From positions 258,924 through 322,923 of the forward strand of contig NZ_LMSE01000002.1 in NCBI RefSeq assembly GCF_001428065.1: a DNA stretch of 64,000 nucleotides, written 5' to 3'. Positions within the stretch are counted from its first letter, which is position 1; each line of letters opens with the position of its first letter. This stretch comes from Nostocoides sp. Soil756 (GTDB lineage Bacteria > Actinomycetota > Actinomycetes > Actinomycetales > Dermatophilaceae). Positions 8,313 to 20,031 of the stretch are shown here, in pieces. The notes under the pieces are model-generated. The model saw nothing but the letters and a program-made list of their open reading frames with translations, searched no databases and was not told the origin of the DNA. Made by a program: the position numbers and the translations under genes.

Positions 8313-9715
8313 CCACCCCGCTGCGCGGCCTGCTCACCACCGACCCGGTCGTCGCCACCTCGGGGGTGGCCCTCTTCGCCGACGCCCTGCGCGACCAGGC
8401 CGTCCCCGTGCTGGATGCCGGCTGGCACCCGCCGCCGCCCGGCACCGAGGGCGACCTCGCCATCGTGATGGCCGACCCGCGCCGGGTCTCCGCCAACGCC
8501 GCGGCGCTGGCCCGGATGACCGCGGCCGAGGCCCTCCTGGTCGACGTCCTGCCGGCGTCTCAGGCCCTCGGCCTCGAGCGCGGCACCTTCCTGCACGCCG
8601 GCCCGCCCATCGAGTGGGAGCGCGCGTCGGGGCCCCTGCGCGGCGCCCTCGTCGGGGCCGTGCTCCTCGAGGGCCTGGCCGACACCCCCGAGGAGGCCGA
8701 GCGCCGGCTCGCGGCGGGTGCGTTCGACCTCGAGCCGTGCCACCACCGTGGCGCCGTCGGCCCGATGGCGGGAGTCGTCAGCCCCTCGATGTGGGTCTAC
8801 GCCGTGCGCGACGACGTGCACGGCAACACCTCGTGGTGCTCGCTCAACGAGGGCCTGGGCAAGGTGCTGCGCTACGGCGCGTACGGCCCCGAGGTGATCG
8901 ACCGGCTGCGCTGGATGGGCGCGGTCCTGGGCCCGATCCTGCGCCAGGCCGTCCGCAGCACGGGGCCGGTCGACATCCGCGCGATCATCGCCCAGATGCT
9001 CCAGATGGGCGACGAGGGGCACAACCGCAACCGGGCCGGCTCGCTGATGCTGCTGCGCGAGCTGCTCCCGGGGATGATCACGGCCGACGCCCCGGCCTCC
9101 GACGTCGCCGAGGCGGTGCGCTTCTCGGGCGCCAACGAGCACTTCTTCCTCAACCTCGGGATGCCCGCCTGCAAGCTGGCCACCCGCGCGGCCGAGGGCA
9201 TCCCGGGCTCGACCGTCGTCACGACCATGGCCCGCAACGGCACCGACTTCGGCATCCGCGTCTCCGGCACCGGCGAGCAGTGGTTCACCGGGCCGGCCAA
9301 CACCCCGCAGGGCCTCTTCCTCGGCGACTACGGCCCGGAGGACGCCAACCCCGACATCGGCGACTCCGCCATCACCGAGACCGCCGGCATCGGCGGCTTC
9401 GCGATGGCCGCCGCCCCCGCCATCGTGCGGTTCGTGGGCGGCGACGTCCCGTTCGCGCTCGCGGCCACGCGCCGGATGTACGAGGTCACGGTGGGCGAGC
9501 ACCCCCTCTACCAGGTGCCGGTCCTGGGCTTCCGCGGGACGCCGGTCGGCATCGACGTCGCGCTGGTCGTGCGGACCGGTGACCTGCCCCAGATCAATAC
9601 CGGGATGGCGGGCCGGGTCGCCGGTACCGGGCAGGTGGGCGCCGGCCTCGTGACGCCCCCGGCCGAGTGCTTCACCGCCGCGCTCACCGCTCTCGCGCGG
9701 GCCGCGGGCTCCTGA
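8309..9715 (+). CDS. DUF1116 protein, AllG/YlbE-like subunit
   Basis: A 468-residue protein of the DUF1116 (YlbE) family and the third subunit partner in the AllFGH-like set. Conserved stretches include AVGPMAGVVSPSMWV near residue 151, QMGDEGHNRN near residue 232, and SGANEHFFLNLGM near residue 273. The start ATG at 8309 overlaps the fdrA stop by 4 bp. A long open frame upstream in the same phase is only GC-driven lack of stops inside the previous genes. The 3' end overlaps the convergent membrane-protein gene by 32 bp. The product is probably cytosolic and works with FdrA and the DUF2877 protein in carbamoyl transfer. Confidence 0.85.
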   Translation: MTTPLRGLLTTDPVVATSGVALFADALRDQAVPVLDAGWHPPPPGTEGDLAIVMADPRRVSANAAALARMTAAEALLVDVLPASQALGLERGTFLHAGPPIEWERASGPLRGALVGAVLLEGLADTPEEAERRLAAGAFDLEPCHHRGAVGPMAGVVSPSMWVYAVRDDVHGNTSWCSLNEGLGKVLRYGAYGPEVIDRLRWMGAVLGPILRQAVRSTGPVDIRAIIAQMLQMGDEGHNRNRAGSLMLLRELLPGMITADAPASDVAEAVRFSGANEHFFLNLGMPACKLATRAAEGIPGSTVVTTMARNGTDFGIRVSGTGEQWFTGPANTPQGLFLGDYGPEDANPDIGDSAITETAGIGGFAMAAAPAIVRFVGGDVPFALAATRRMYEVTVGEHPLYQVPVLGFRGTPVGIDVALVVRTGDLPQINTGMAGRVAGTGQVGAGLVTPPAECFTAALTALARAAGS

Positions 9716-10817
9716 CCGGGACGCCGTGCCGGCCGCGTGAGGGCAGACGCACGACCCGCACCAGCACCTCGAGCGGGCCGGTGCCGAAGCGCCGGTCGAG
9801 GCCCCAGCAGGCGCCCACCACGACCACGGTGGTGACCAGCAGGACCGGCCAGGTGTCGTCGGGCGCGCCGTCCCGGGCCAGGGACAGTAGTGCGAGCACC
9901 AGGATCAGCAGGGTGTAGGCGGTCAGGGTCAGCCGGCCGACGGCCAGCAGGACGTGCAGCGCGGGCTCGAGCACCGTGGCCCGGCCGCGCACCAGCAGCA
10001 CCAGCGCGAACGACGCCACGACCGCCCCCGCGGCCAGGAAGGTGACGGCCACGACCTCGGCCGTGGTGCCCGAGGACGGGCCCGCGCCGTCGGCGGTGCC
10101 GTCGCCGATGACCTTGACCACGCCACCCGCGCCGAGCAGGACGGCCGCGATGCCCACGGTCGGGACGAGCCGGGTGAGGTGCGGCAGGAGCAGGGCCAGG
10201 ACGAGCCCGGCCAGGGCCATCGGGAGGAAGGACACCAGCCGGTGGTCGGACCCGGTGGCGAGCCAGCGCAGGAGGTGGCCGGTGACCCCCGCGGCGGCCG
10301 ACGGGTCGGCGAGCACGTGGTCGCGCACCCGCTCGGTGACCAGCGGGCCGAGGACCGCACCGCCGACCACCAGGCCCAGGGTGAGCACGGGGACGGGGCG
10401 CAGCACCAGGGCCAGCGGGGCCAGCACGACGACGAGCACACCGAGGTAGGGGAGCACGACGTCGACCTGCCCGTAGGCCGCCTGGAGCACGACGCCGAGG
10501 AGCACCAGCAGGATGCCGCGCACGACCTCGTCGGCGACGAAGCGGGGGCGGTCGGGACGGGCGCGGGTCATCCGCAGGACGACGCCGACGCCGAGGACGA
10601 CGACGAAGAGTGGGGCGGCCAGGTACTGCGCGACGTCGAGCGCGCCGCCGACGGGGCTGAGGTAGGCCACCAGCATCACGAGCACCGCGAGGCCGCGGGC
10701 GGCGTCGAGTCCGTCGAGCCGCGGGCCGGTGGCGCCGGGGCGGGTGGCCACCGGGGCGCGACCGCGCGGGCCGGCGGCGCGGTGCCGGCCGCCGGAGGGG
10801 GTGAGGTCGGTCGCCAT
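9684..10817 (-). CDS. Multi-pass membrane protein, heparan-alpha-glucosaminide N-acetyltransferase/DUF418-like
   Basis: A 377-residue integral membrane protein with about ten hydrophobic helices. A basic 40-residue cytosolic N-terminus precedes RLDGLDAARGLAVLVMLVAY, the signature opening of DUF1624/HGSNAT-like and DUF418 proteins, which are predicted membrane acyltransferases. The ATG at 10815-10817 is chosen; upstream codons in frame are Arg/Pro-rich and unlike coding sequence. The 3' end overlaps the DUF1116 gene by 32 bp, tail to tail. The acceptor substrate is unknown. The nearby 116-residue gene on the same strand ends 11 bp upstream and may be cotranscribed. Confidence 0.7.
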   Translation of the reverse strand: MATDLTPSGGRHRAAGPRGRAPVATRPGATGPRLDGLDAARGLAVLVMLVAYLSPVGGALDVAQYLAAPLFVVVLGVGVVLRMTRARPDRPRFVADEVVRGILLVLLGVVLQAAYGQVDVVLPYLGVLVVVLAPLALVLRPVPVLTLGLVVGGAVLGPLVTERVRDHVLADPSAAAGVTGHLLRWLATGSDHRLVSFLPMALAGLVLALLLPHLTRLVPTVGIAAVLLGAGGVVKVIGDGTADGAGPSSGTTAEVVAVTFLAAGAVVASFALVLLVRGRATVLEPALHVLLAVGRLTLTAYTLLILVLALLSLARDGAPDDTWPVLLVTTVVVVGACWGLDRRFGTGPLEVLVRVVRLPSRGRHGVPVRSPRPARER

Positions 10818-10828
10818 CGGGCCGCGGG

Positions 10829-11179
10829 TCAGGAGCTGGTCGCGTCGAGGTGCTGGAGGAGCTCGTGGGCCGCGAGCTCGACGTCCTTGTGGCGCCACTC
10901 CGAGGCCCGGTAGACGCAGGCGATGAGGGCGCTGCGATGCACCCGGCGCAGGTCGCCGGCCGCGAAGGCGTAGCGGGCCTTGGTGCCGTCGGTCGCGCCC
11001 TCGGTGAGGCCGAGGTGCCAGGCGGCGTACTCGTCCCAGGAGTGCCGCTCGAGGTAGGCGTTCTGAGCCTCGGCGTCGGGCTGCACCTGGCCCCAGTCGC
11101 TGTCGAGGACGTACTGGCGGGCGTCGATGAGGGCCCGCACGTGCTCAACCGCTGCCTGGTTCACCGCGTACTTCGCCAC
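10829..11179 (-). CDS. Conserved actinobacterial hypothetical protein (116 aa)
   Basis: A 116-residue soluble protein rich in charged and aromatic residues. It starts [22 protein letters not shown] at the GTG at 11177-11179 and ends in [13 protein letters not shown] recall close relatives with the same YVLDSDWG and [13 protein letters not shown] blocks annotated only as hypothetical in many actinobacteria, so the family is conserved. The upstream frame extension to 11431 has unnatural composition and is not used. It lies 11 bp from the following membrane-protein gene. No catalytic motif is seen and no function is proposed. Confidence 0.78.
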   Translation of the reverse strand: MAKYAVNQAAVEHVRALIDARQYVLDSDWGQVQPDAEAQNAYLERHSWDEYAAWHLGLTEGATDGTKARYAFAAGDLRRVHRSALIACVYRASEWRHKDVELAAHELLQHLDATSS

Positions 11180-11570
11180 AGGGGCCACGCTAGTCACTCC
11201 AGCGTCGGCGCGGGGGGTGAGGGGGTCACGATCCGGCGACGAGGCTGCGTATCGGCTGAGAACGGCCCGTGGTCGCGTCCGGCCGTCGGGCCTGCGACGA
11301 GCGCTCAGGGTGCAGCGTGGACGCGAGAAGGCAGGGACCTGGTCGCCGATCCCATCCGAGCAGGTGGTCGGCACCGAACCAGCAGTCAGCCCTGTGCGTG
11401 CGTCGTCGGGTCGGACACCGAGACGGCGCACGGCCGCTCCGGTGGCGCGGTGTTTTCAGAGGGCATCGCGCCGCCGGTGGGGGGCCGCCTCCCGTACGCC
11501 GGCGCCTTTCCTCCTGGGCCCGGTGTGCGGGACGGTCGGGGGGCCGCGCGGCCGATGGAAGAATGGCACG
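11180..11570. other. Intergenic region between the hypothetical gene and folD (391 bp)
   Basis: This is a divergent promoter region without a convincing gene. Open frames run through it only because stops are rare at this GC. I looked for a ZTP riboswitch, which often precedes folD, but the conserved CCGCCTGGGC-type core is absent. No clear hairpin or operator was found. Confidence 0.5.
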
Positions 11571-12431
11571 GTGACCGCGACGACTCTCGACGGCAAGGCC
11601 ATCCTCTCCACGATCAAGGACGAGCTGCGCGCCCGCGTGGCCGCGCTCGCCGAACGCGGGGTCGTGCCGGGTCTCGGCACGGTGCTCGTGGGGGACGACC
11701 CGGGCAGCCGCTGGTACGTGGGCGCCAAGCACAAGGACTGCGCCGAGATCGGCATCACGAGCATCCGGCGCGACCTGCCGGCGGGCACGAGCCTGGATGA
11801 GGTGCTCTCCGTCGTGCGCGAGCTCAACGACGACCCCGCGTGCACCGGCTTCATCGTCCAGCAGCCCACCGGGCTCGACGAGTTCGCCATCCTCTCCGCG
11901 GTCGACCCCGCCAAGGACGTCGACGGGCTGCACCCGACCAACCTCGGCTGGCTGGTCCTCGGGCGCCCGGCCCCGCTGCCGTGCACCCCGGTCGGCTGTG
12001 TCGAGCTGCTGCGGCGCTACGACGTGCCGGTCGCCGGCGCCAAGGTCGTGGTCGTGGGCCGCGGCATCACGGTGGGCCGGCCGCTGGGGCTCATCCTCGC
12101 CCGCCGCTCCGAGAATGCCACCGTCACCCTCTGCCACACCGGCACCCGCGACCTCGCCGCCGAGGTGCGCCAGGCCGACATCGTGGTCGCGGCCGCGGGC
12201 GTCCCCGGCATCATCACCGGCGACATGGTCAAGCCCGGCGCGGCCGTCCTCGACGTCGGCGTCTCGCGCGTCGACGACGGCTCGGGCAAGGGCCGCGTCG
12301 CGGGCGACGTCGCCGACGACGTCTGGGACGTCGCCGGGTACGTCTCGCCCAACCCGGGCGGGGTCGGCCCGATGACGCGCGCCCTGCTGCTGAGCAACGT
12401 CGTGGAGGCTGCCGAGCGCGGGGCCCCCTGA
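11571..12431 (+). CDS. folD: Bifunctional methylenetetrahydrofolate dehydrogenase/methenyltetrahydrofolate cyclohydrolase
   Basis: A 286-residue cytosolic enzyme interconverting methylene-, methenyl- and 10-formyl-tetrahydrofolate with NADP. The catalytic Lys lies in the [14 protein letters not shown] block near residue 46-58. [12 protein letters not shown] and [12 protein letters not shown] follow, then the NADP-binding [15 protein letters not shown] near residue 163, and the C-terminal [15 protein letters not shown]. Length matches the family. Translation starts at a GTG at 11571. The stop overlaps the next gene's ATG by 1 bp (TGATG). Confidence 0.96.
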   Translation: MTATTLDGKAILSTIKDELRARVAALAERGVVPGLGTVLVGDDPGSRWYVGAKHKDCAEIGITSIRRDLPAGTSLDEVLSVVRELNDDPACTGFIVQQPTGLDEFAILSAVDPAKDVDGLHPTNLGWLVLGRPAPLPCTPVGCVELLRRYDVPVAGAKVVVVGRGITVGRPLGLILARRSENATVTLCHTGTRDLAAEVRQADIVVAAAGVPGIITGDMVKPGAAVLDVGVSRVDDGSGKGRVAGDVADDVWDVAGYVSPNPGGVGPMTRALLLSNVVEAAERGAP

Positions 12432-13531
12432 TGGCGGACGCCGCCGGCCCACGCACCACGCTGATGTGGCGGGCCATGCCCGTCGTCGCCCTCGTGGCCC
12501 TGGTCGCCAGCTGGGGCCGAGACATCGGCCTCGCGGTGGTCGTCCTCGTGGCCCTTCTGCTCGCCGGGGCGGTCCTCGCGGCGGTGCACCACGCCGAGGT
12601 CGTCGCGCACCGGGTGGGGGAGCCGTTCGGCTCGCTGGTGCTCGCGGTGGCCGTGACCGTCATCGAGGTCTCGCTCATCGTGACCCTGATGCTGTCCGGG
12701 GGCGCCGAGGCGGCCACCCTCGCGCGCGACACCGTCTTCGCGGCCGTGATGATCACCGTCAACGGCATCCTCGGGCTCTCGCTGCTGCTCGGGGCGCGCA
12801 GCTTCGGCACGGTGCGCTTCAACGCCGAGGGCACCGGCGGCGCGCTGGCGACCGTCGCCACCCTGGCCACGGTCTGCCTGGTGCTGCCCACCGTCACCGA
12901 GGGCGAGCCGGGGCCGGAGTTCACGCCCGGGCAGCTGGCCTTCGCGGCGGTCGCGTCCCTCGCGCTGTACCTCGCGTTCGTCGTCACCCAGACGGTGCGC
13001 CACCGCGACTTCTTCCTGCCGGTCACGCGGAAGGGGGCCGTGCTCACCGAGGACGAGCACGCCGACCCGCCCACCGCGCGTGAGGCCCTGGTGTCGCTGG
13101 GCTTCCTGCTGCTGTCGCTGGTGGCCGTCGTCGGGCTGGCCAAGGTGGAGTCGCCGGCCATCGAGTCGGGGGTGCTGGCCGTCGGGCTGCCGGTGTCGTT
13201 CGTCGGGGTGGTGATCGCGCTGCTGGTGCTGCTGCCGGAGACCCTGGCGGCCGCCAACGCCGCGCGCCGTGACCGGGTGCAGACCTCGCTGAACCTCGCG
13301 ATGGGATCGGCCATGGCCTCGATCGGGCTCACCATCCCGACGCTGGCCGTCGCCTCGATCTGGATCCCGACGCCGCTGAAGCTCGGGCTCGGCACGGTGC
13401 AGATCGTGCTGCTGGCGATCACGGTGGTGTCGGCGGTGCTGACGGTGGTGCCGGGGCGGGCGACGCGGCTGCAGGCCAGCGTGCACCTGACGCTCTTCGC
13501 GGCGTTCCTCTTCCTCGCGATGTCCCCCTGA
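12431..13531 (+). CDS. chaA: ChaA-type calcium/sodium:proton antiporter
   Basis: A 366-residue membrane protein with about eleven hydrophobic helices. Two repeated acidic helices typical of the CaCA superfamily are visible: FGSLVLAVAVTVIEVSLIVTL near residue 65 and the second-half VIALLVLLPETLAAANAARR near residue 261. This matches ChaA, which exports Ca2+ or Na+/K+ in exchange for protons. Its ATG overlaps the folD stop by 1 bp, so the two are likely cotranscribed, though a functional link is not obvious. A palindromic repeat (copy B) starts 7 bp after its stop and may end transcription. Confidence 0.85.
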   Translation: MADAAGPRTTLMWRAMPVVALVALVASWGRDIGLAVVVLVALLLAGAVLAAVHHAEVVAHRVGEPFGSLVLAVAVTVIEVSLIVTLMLSGGAEAATLARDTVFAAVMITVNGILGLSLLLGARSFGTVRFNAEGTGGALATVATLATVCLVLPTVTEGEPGPEFTPGQLAFAAVASLALYLAFVVTQTVRHRDFFLPVTRKGAVLTEDEHADPPTAREALVSLGFLLLSLVAVVGLAKVESPAIESGVLAVGLPVSFVGVVIALLVLLPETLAAANAARRDRVQTSLNLAMGSAMASIGLTIPTLAVASIWIPTPLKLGLGTVQIVLLAITVVSAVLTVVPGRATRLQASVHLTLFAAFLFLAMSP

Positions 13532-13537
13532 CCCCCC

Positions 13538-13610
13538 GGCAACTTTTTCGCCCCATGCGGGAACCTTCACCTGGACACCCCTTTCGTTCCGGTGCCCTCG
13601 TGAAGGTCCC
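13538..13610. repeat. Palindromic intergenic repeat, copy B
   Basis: Arms GGAACCTTCAC (13560-13570) and GTGAAGGTCCC (13600-13610) flank a core containing CGTTCCGGTGCC. The left outer block GGCAACTTTTTCGCCCCATG (13538-13557) also occurs, inverted, at the end of copy C. The stem could act as a terminator for chaA. Confidence 0.75.
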
Positions 13611-13738
13611 GGTGCCTAGGGGCTCGGCGCGCCATCCGCGCTCACCGTCGTCCACAGCCGGCCGCCCGGGGCCCGCCCGTCCACAGATCGCCAGACGTGG
13701 TGGCGACCGCCCGGATGCGCGGACCAGCGTGCGTAGGC

Positions 13739-14848
13739 ATGACGACGAACCCGGACGACGACCCCTCGATCCCGCCGGCTGCTGCCGCGCTCACGCCTGC
13801 TGCCGCGCTCACGCCTGCTGCCCCGCTCGCGGCGGGTGCCCCGCTCATGCCTGCTGCCCCGCTCACAGCGGCTGCCCCGCCGGCGGCGGTTGCCCCGCTC
13901 CCGGCGGCGCGCGCGCTGCCTGCCACGCCGCCGCTCGCGTCCCTCGACCCCGTGCTGCTGGCGACGGCCCACGGCCAGCACGGGATGCTGACGACCGCGC
14001 AGATCCTGGCGACCGGCATCTCCGCGCCCCGGCTCGTGGCGCTGGTGAAGGCGGGCGTGCTGCGGCATCCGGGCCGGGGCCTGTACGCGGTGGAGGCGCT
14101 CGTCGACCCCGAGCCGGAGGCGTGGCACCGCCAGCTGTGTGCCGGGGCGTTCCTGCTCTACCCGGATGCCGTGCTCACCGGGACCTCGGCCGTGCTGGCC
14201 CACGGCGTCCCGGTGTGGGGCGCCCCCCTGGCGGCTCCGAGCATCCGGCGGCCCGTGCGGCGGGCCGGGGGTATGCGGTCGTTCTGGGTGCGCCCGAGTC
14301 CCGGCGAGGGGGTGACGACCACGGGCTGGGGGCCGGCCTGCCCGCTCGCGGACGCGCTGGTGCAGCACGCCGTCGACCGCGGCATCGTCCCCGGCGTGGT
14401 GAGCGCGGATGCCGCGCTGCGGGAGAGGGCCGTGTCCGAGGCCGAGCTGGCGGCGGCCGCCGAGTCGGTGGCGACGTGGCCGCACGTGAGCCGGGCGGCC
14501 GCCATGCTCCGGCTGGCTGACGGGCGTCGAGAGTCCGTCGGGGAGTCACGGTGCGGCGTGGCGCTCGCGATGGCCGGCATCGCGGTCACCCCGCAGGTGC
14601 GCGTGTACGACACCGACGGGGGCCTCGTGGCGAGGGTCGACTTCCTCGTCGACGGGACGCGGGTCGTCGTGGAGTTCGACGGCAAGGTCAAGTACGCGGA
14701 CGGGGACCCGTCGGTGCTGTGGGCCGAGAAGCGACGGGAGGACCGGCTGCGACGGCTGGGCTACGTCGTGGTCCGGGTCACCTGGGCCGACCTCGAGCGC
14801 CCCGGCGGCGTCGCGGAGAAGGTGCGGGCGGCACTCCAGTCCGTGTGA
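13739..14848 (+). CDS. AbiEi-type antitoxin-domain protein with C-terminal DUF559 endonuclease-like domain
   Basis: A 369-residue protein in three parts. Residues ~10-65 are a low-complexity Ala/Pro/Leu stretch coded by imperfect 15-18 bp DNA repeats (13783-13910). Next is an AbiEi-like winged-helix region (HGMLTTAQILATGISAPRLV near residue 83). The C-terminus is a DUF559/Vsr-like PD-(D/E)XK nuclease fold, with VDFLVDGTRVVVEFDGKVKY near residue 302 giving the D...ExK active-site pattern. Such stand-alone proteins are abundant in actinobacteria and their role (defence or DNA repair) is unproven. No AbiEii toxin gene is adjacent. The ATG at 13739 is preferred over a GTG 14 codons upstream. The gene sits alone between inverted repeats B and C. 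Confidence 0.75.
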   Translation: MTTNPDDDPSIPPAAAALTPAAALTPAAPLAAGAPLMPAAPLTAAAPPAAVAPLPAARALPATPPLASLDPVLLATAHGQHGMLTTAQILATGISAPRLVALVKAGVLRHPGRGLYAVEALVDPEPEAWHRQLCAGAFLLYPDAVLTGTSAVLAHGVPVWGAPLAAPSIRRPVRRAGGMRSFWVRPSPGEGVTTTGWGPACPLADALVQHAVDRGIVPGVVSADAALRERAVSEAELAAAAESVATWPHVSRAAAMLRLADGRRESVGESRCGVALAMAGIAVTPQVRVYDTDGGLVARVDFLVDGTRVVVEFDGKVKYADGDPSVLWAEKRREDRLRRLGYVVVRVTWADLERPGGVAEKVRAALQSV

Positions 14849-14865
14849 GGGGCCCGTCACGCGCA

Positions 14866-14938
14866 GGAACCTTCACGTCGACAGCGCAACGGTTCCGGTG
14901 CCGACGTGAAGGTCCCCGCATGGGGCGAAAAAGTTGCC
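14866..14938. repeat. Palindromic intergenic repeat, copy C (inverted relative to A and B)
   Basis: Arms GGAACCTTCACGT (14866-14878) and ACGTGAAGGT (14904-14913) flank a core with AACGGTTCCGGTGCC. The right outer block at 14906-14938 is the reverse complement of 13538-13570 with one mismatch in 33 bp. It ends 10 bp from the mdh stop codon. Confidence 0.78.
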
Positions 14939-14947
14939 CGCGGGGGG

Positions 14948-16075
<1,128 letters not shown>

Positions 16076-16093
16076 TCACCGCCCCGATCGGGT

Positions 16094-16915
16094 CTATGGC
16101 CGGCGCGGGGCGTCGGGGTCGACGCCCTCGGCCACGGCGACGTCCTCGGGGGCGATCTCGCCGGTGATGTCGCGGTCGCGCCGGTCGACGCCGGTGATGA
16201 GGTGGAAGGTCGCCCCGGCGATGGCGGCGCCGGCGATGGGGGCCAGCCAGAAGAGCCAGAGCTGACCCGGCGCGCCGTCACCGTTGAAGAACGCGACCCC
16301 GGTGGAGCGGGCCGGGTTGACCGAGGTGTTCGAGATCGGGATCGAGACCAGGTGGATGAGGGTGAGGGTCAGGCCGATGGCGAGCGGTGCGAAACCGTCG
16401 GGGGCCCGCGAGTCGGTGACACCGAGGATGACGTACACGAACACCGCCGTCAGCAGGATCTCGGTGCAGAGGACGGCGACCAGCGAGTAGCCGCCGGGGG
16501 AGTGCTCGCCGAAGCCGTTGGCCGCGAGGTGGCCGGTGGCGTCGAAGCCGGGCTTGCCGCGCGCGATCGCCCACAGGGCGAAGCCGGCGAACAGGCCGCC
16601 GGCCACCTGGGACACCACGTAGCCGGGCACGTCGCGCCACTCGAAGCGCCGCGCCACGGCGACCCCGATGGTGACGGCGGGGTTGAAGTGCGCGCCGGAC
16701 ACGTGCCCGACCGCGTAGGCCATGGTCACGACGGACAGGCCGAAGGCCAGCGCCACCCCGAGGAAGCCGATGCCGAGGTGGAGGCTGCCGCCCGAGAGGA
16801 CGTTGGGGGCGAGGAAGCCCGCGGCGAAGACGGCCGACCCGCAGCCGGCGAAGACGAGCCAGAAGGTGCCGAGGAACTCGGCCGCGAGGCGCTGCGGCAT
16901 CGAAGGGGTTCTCAT
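16094..16915 (-). CDS. aqpZ: Aquaporin Z family water channel
   Basis: A 273-residue inner-membrane channel of the MIP family. Six membrane helices plus two half-helices carry the paired NPA motifs: GAHFNPAVT near residue 75 and NTSVNPARS near residue 198. The pattern resembles AqpZ rather than GlpF, which would have an Asp after the second NPA box. An arginine directly follows the second NPA (NPAR), as in water-selective filters. The C-terminal 35 residues are acidic and cytosolic. It lies between icd and mdh on the same strand with spacings of about 160 bp, so it is probably transcribed separately. Confidence 0.92.
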   Translation of the reverse strand: MRTPSMPQRLAAEFLGTFWLVFAGCGSAVFAAGFLAPNVLSGGSLHLGIGFLGVALAFGLSVVTMAYAVGHVSGAHFNPAVTIGVAVARRFEWRDVPGYVVSQVAGGLFAGFALWAIARGKPGFDATGHLAANGFGEHSPGGYSLVAVLCTEILLTAVFVYVILGVTDSRAPDGFAPLAIGLTLTLIHLVSIPISNTSVNPARSTGVAFFNGDGAPGQLWLFWLAPIAGAAIAGATFHLITGVDRRDRDITGEIAPEDVAVAEGVDPDAPRRP

Positions 16916-17083
16916 GGGCCGTCAGTCTGGTGCTCCGTGGCCCTCGGGGTACAGCGGCCACGCGGGGAGTGGGGACGGCGAACGCGTCAGGCGCCCCACA
17001 CCGCACCGCCGGGCCCGGATGCCGACAGGGCCACGGCGCACCTCGTCGGTACGTCCGTGGCCCCGTCGGGCGTCAGCGGATGC

Positions 17084-19345
<2,262 letters not shown>

Positions 19346-20031
19346 CAAATCCTACCGGAGTTGCCCCTGCGGTGACGTACTGTCAGGGTCTGAAGTCATC
19401 GCACGGCCGTTGGCGACTAGCGTTCAGGGGTGCTCTTGATGCCTCCTGGCGTCGTTGGTCCCAGGCCGCCACGTGGGCCTGTTTCAGAGACGGTGTCTGA
19501 CGAGTCGTGGTCCAGGCGCGCGGCGGGACGTTCCAATGGCTAGCCCCGCCGCGTGACCGCTATGGCTCTTCTTCGATGTGCAGCCGCGGAGCGGATACAC
19601 CAGGCATCGCCGATGAAGGATCTTCCTTTCTCGCAGCGGCGCTGCCCCCTTCGCCAGCCAGAGCAGGGAGGTAGCACATAGAGCACCAACATTTGGACGA
19701 GCACGACCTGGAGCTGGTCATCATGGGGGGTCGACTCACACAAGTCGGCGGTAGTCCGTCGAGGTTGTCAACGACCCGAACGTAAGTTCCGACTGTTCAC
19801 CAGCGACCGCGTCGCTCAGCAGCGACCGCGCCGCGGCCACGAGGACGCATATCTACGCGGAGGCGGGCTGCACCGGAGTGGCGGACAATGGCTCCGAGTC
19901 GGGCTATTCAGCACCACCGCACAACCGCACGACCGACGCGCATGACGCGTACTGGCGGGAAATGCCACGCGGGCCCTCTTGCGTTGCGACCGCGGCAGCC
20001 CCATGAGGGTGGGCTGTTATCGTTTACCGCC
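19346..20031. other. Gene-poor left border of the polysaccharide locus (686 bp)
   Basis: No recognisable gene. The sequence is less GC-rich than the flanks and has no consistent codon-position bias. A near-duplicate CAGCGACCGCG occurs at 19801 and 19820. Short open frames here do not look like proteins. It may hold the promoter of the epimerase-like gene and the remains of older insertions. Confidence 0.5.

Noticed and set aside
9508-11148. 546-codon minus-strand frame
   Set aside because: Out-of-phase shadow of the membrane-protein and 116-residue genes, with unnatural composition.
11180-11570. ZTP riboswitch before folD
   Set aside because: The conserved CCGCCTGGGC-type core and paired segments were not found.
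14906-14938. Attachment site for an integrase
   Set aside because: The inverted repeats are palindromic and intergenic, and no integrase gene is nearby.
19540-19743. 67-codon minus-strand frame in the gap after icd
   Set aside because: No ribosome site, no family resemblance and weak codon bias.
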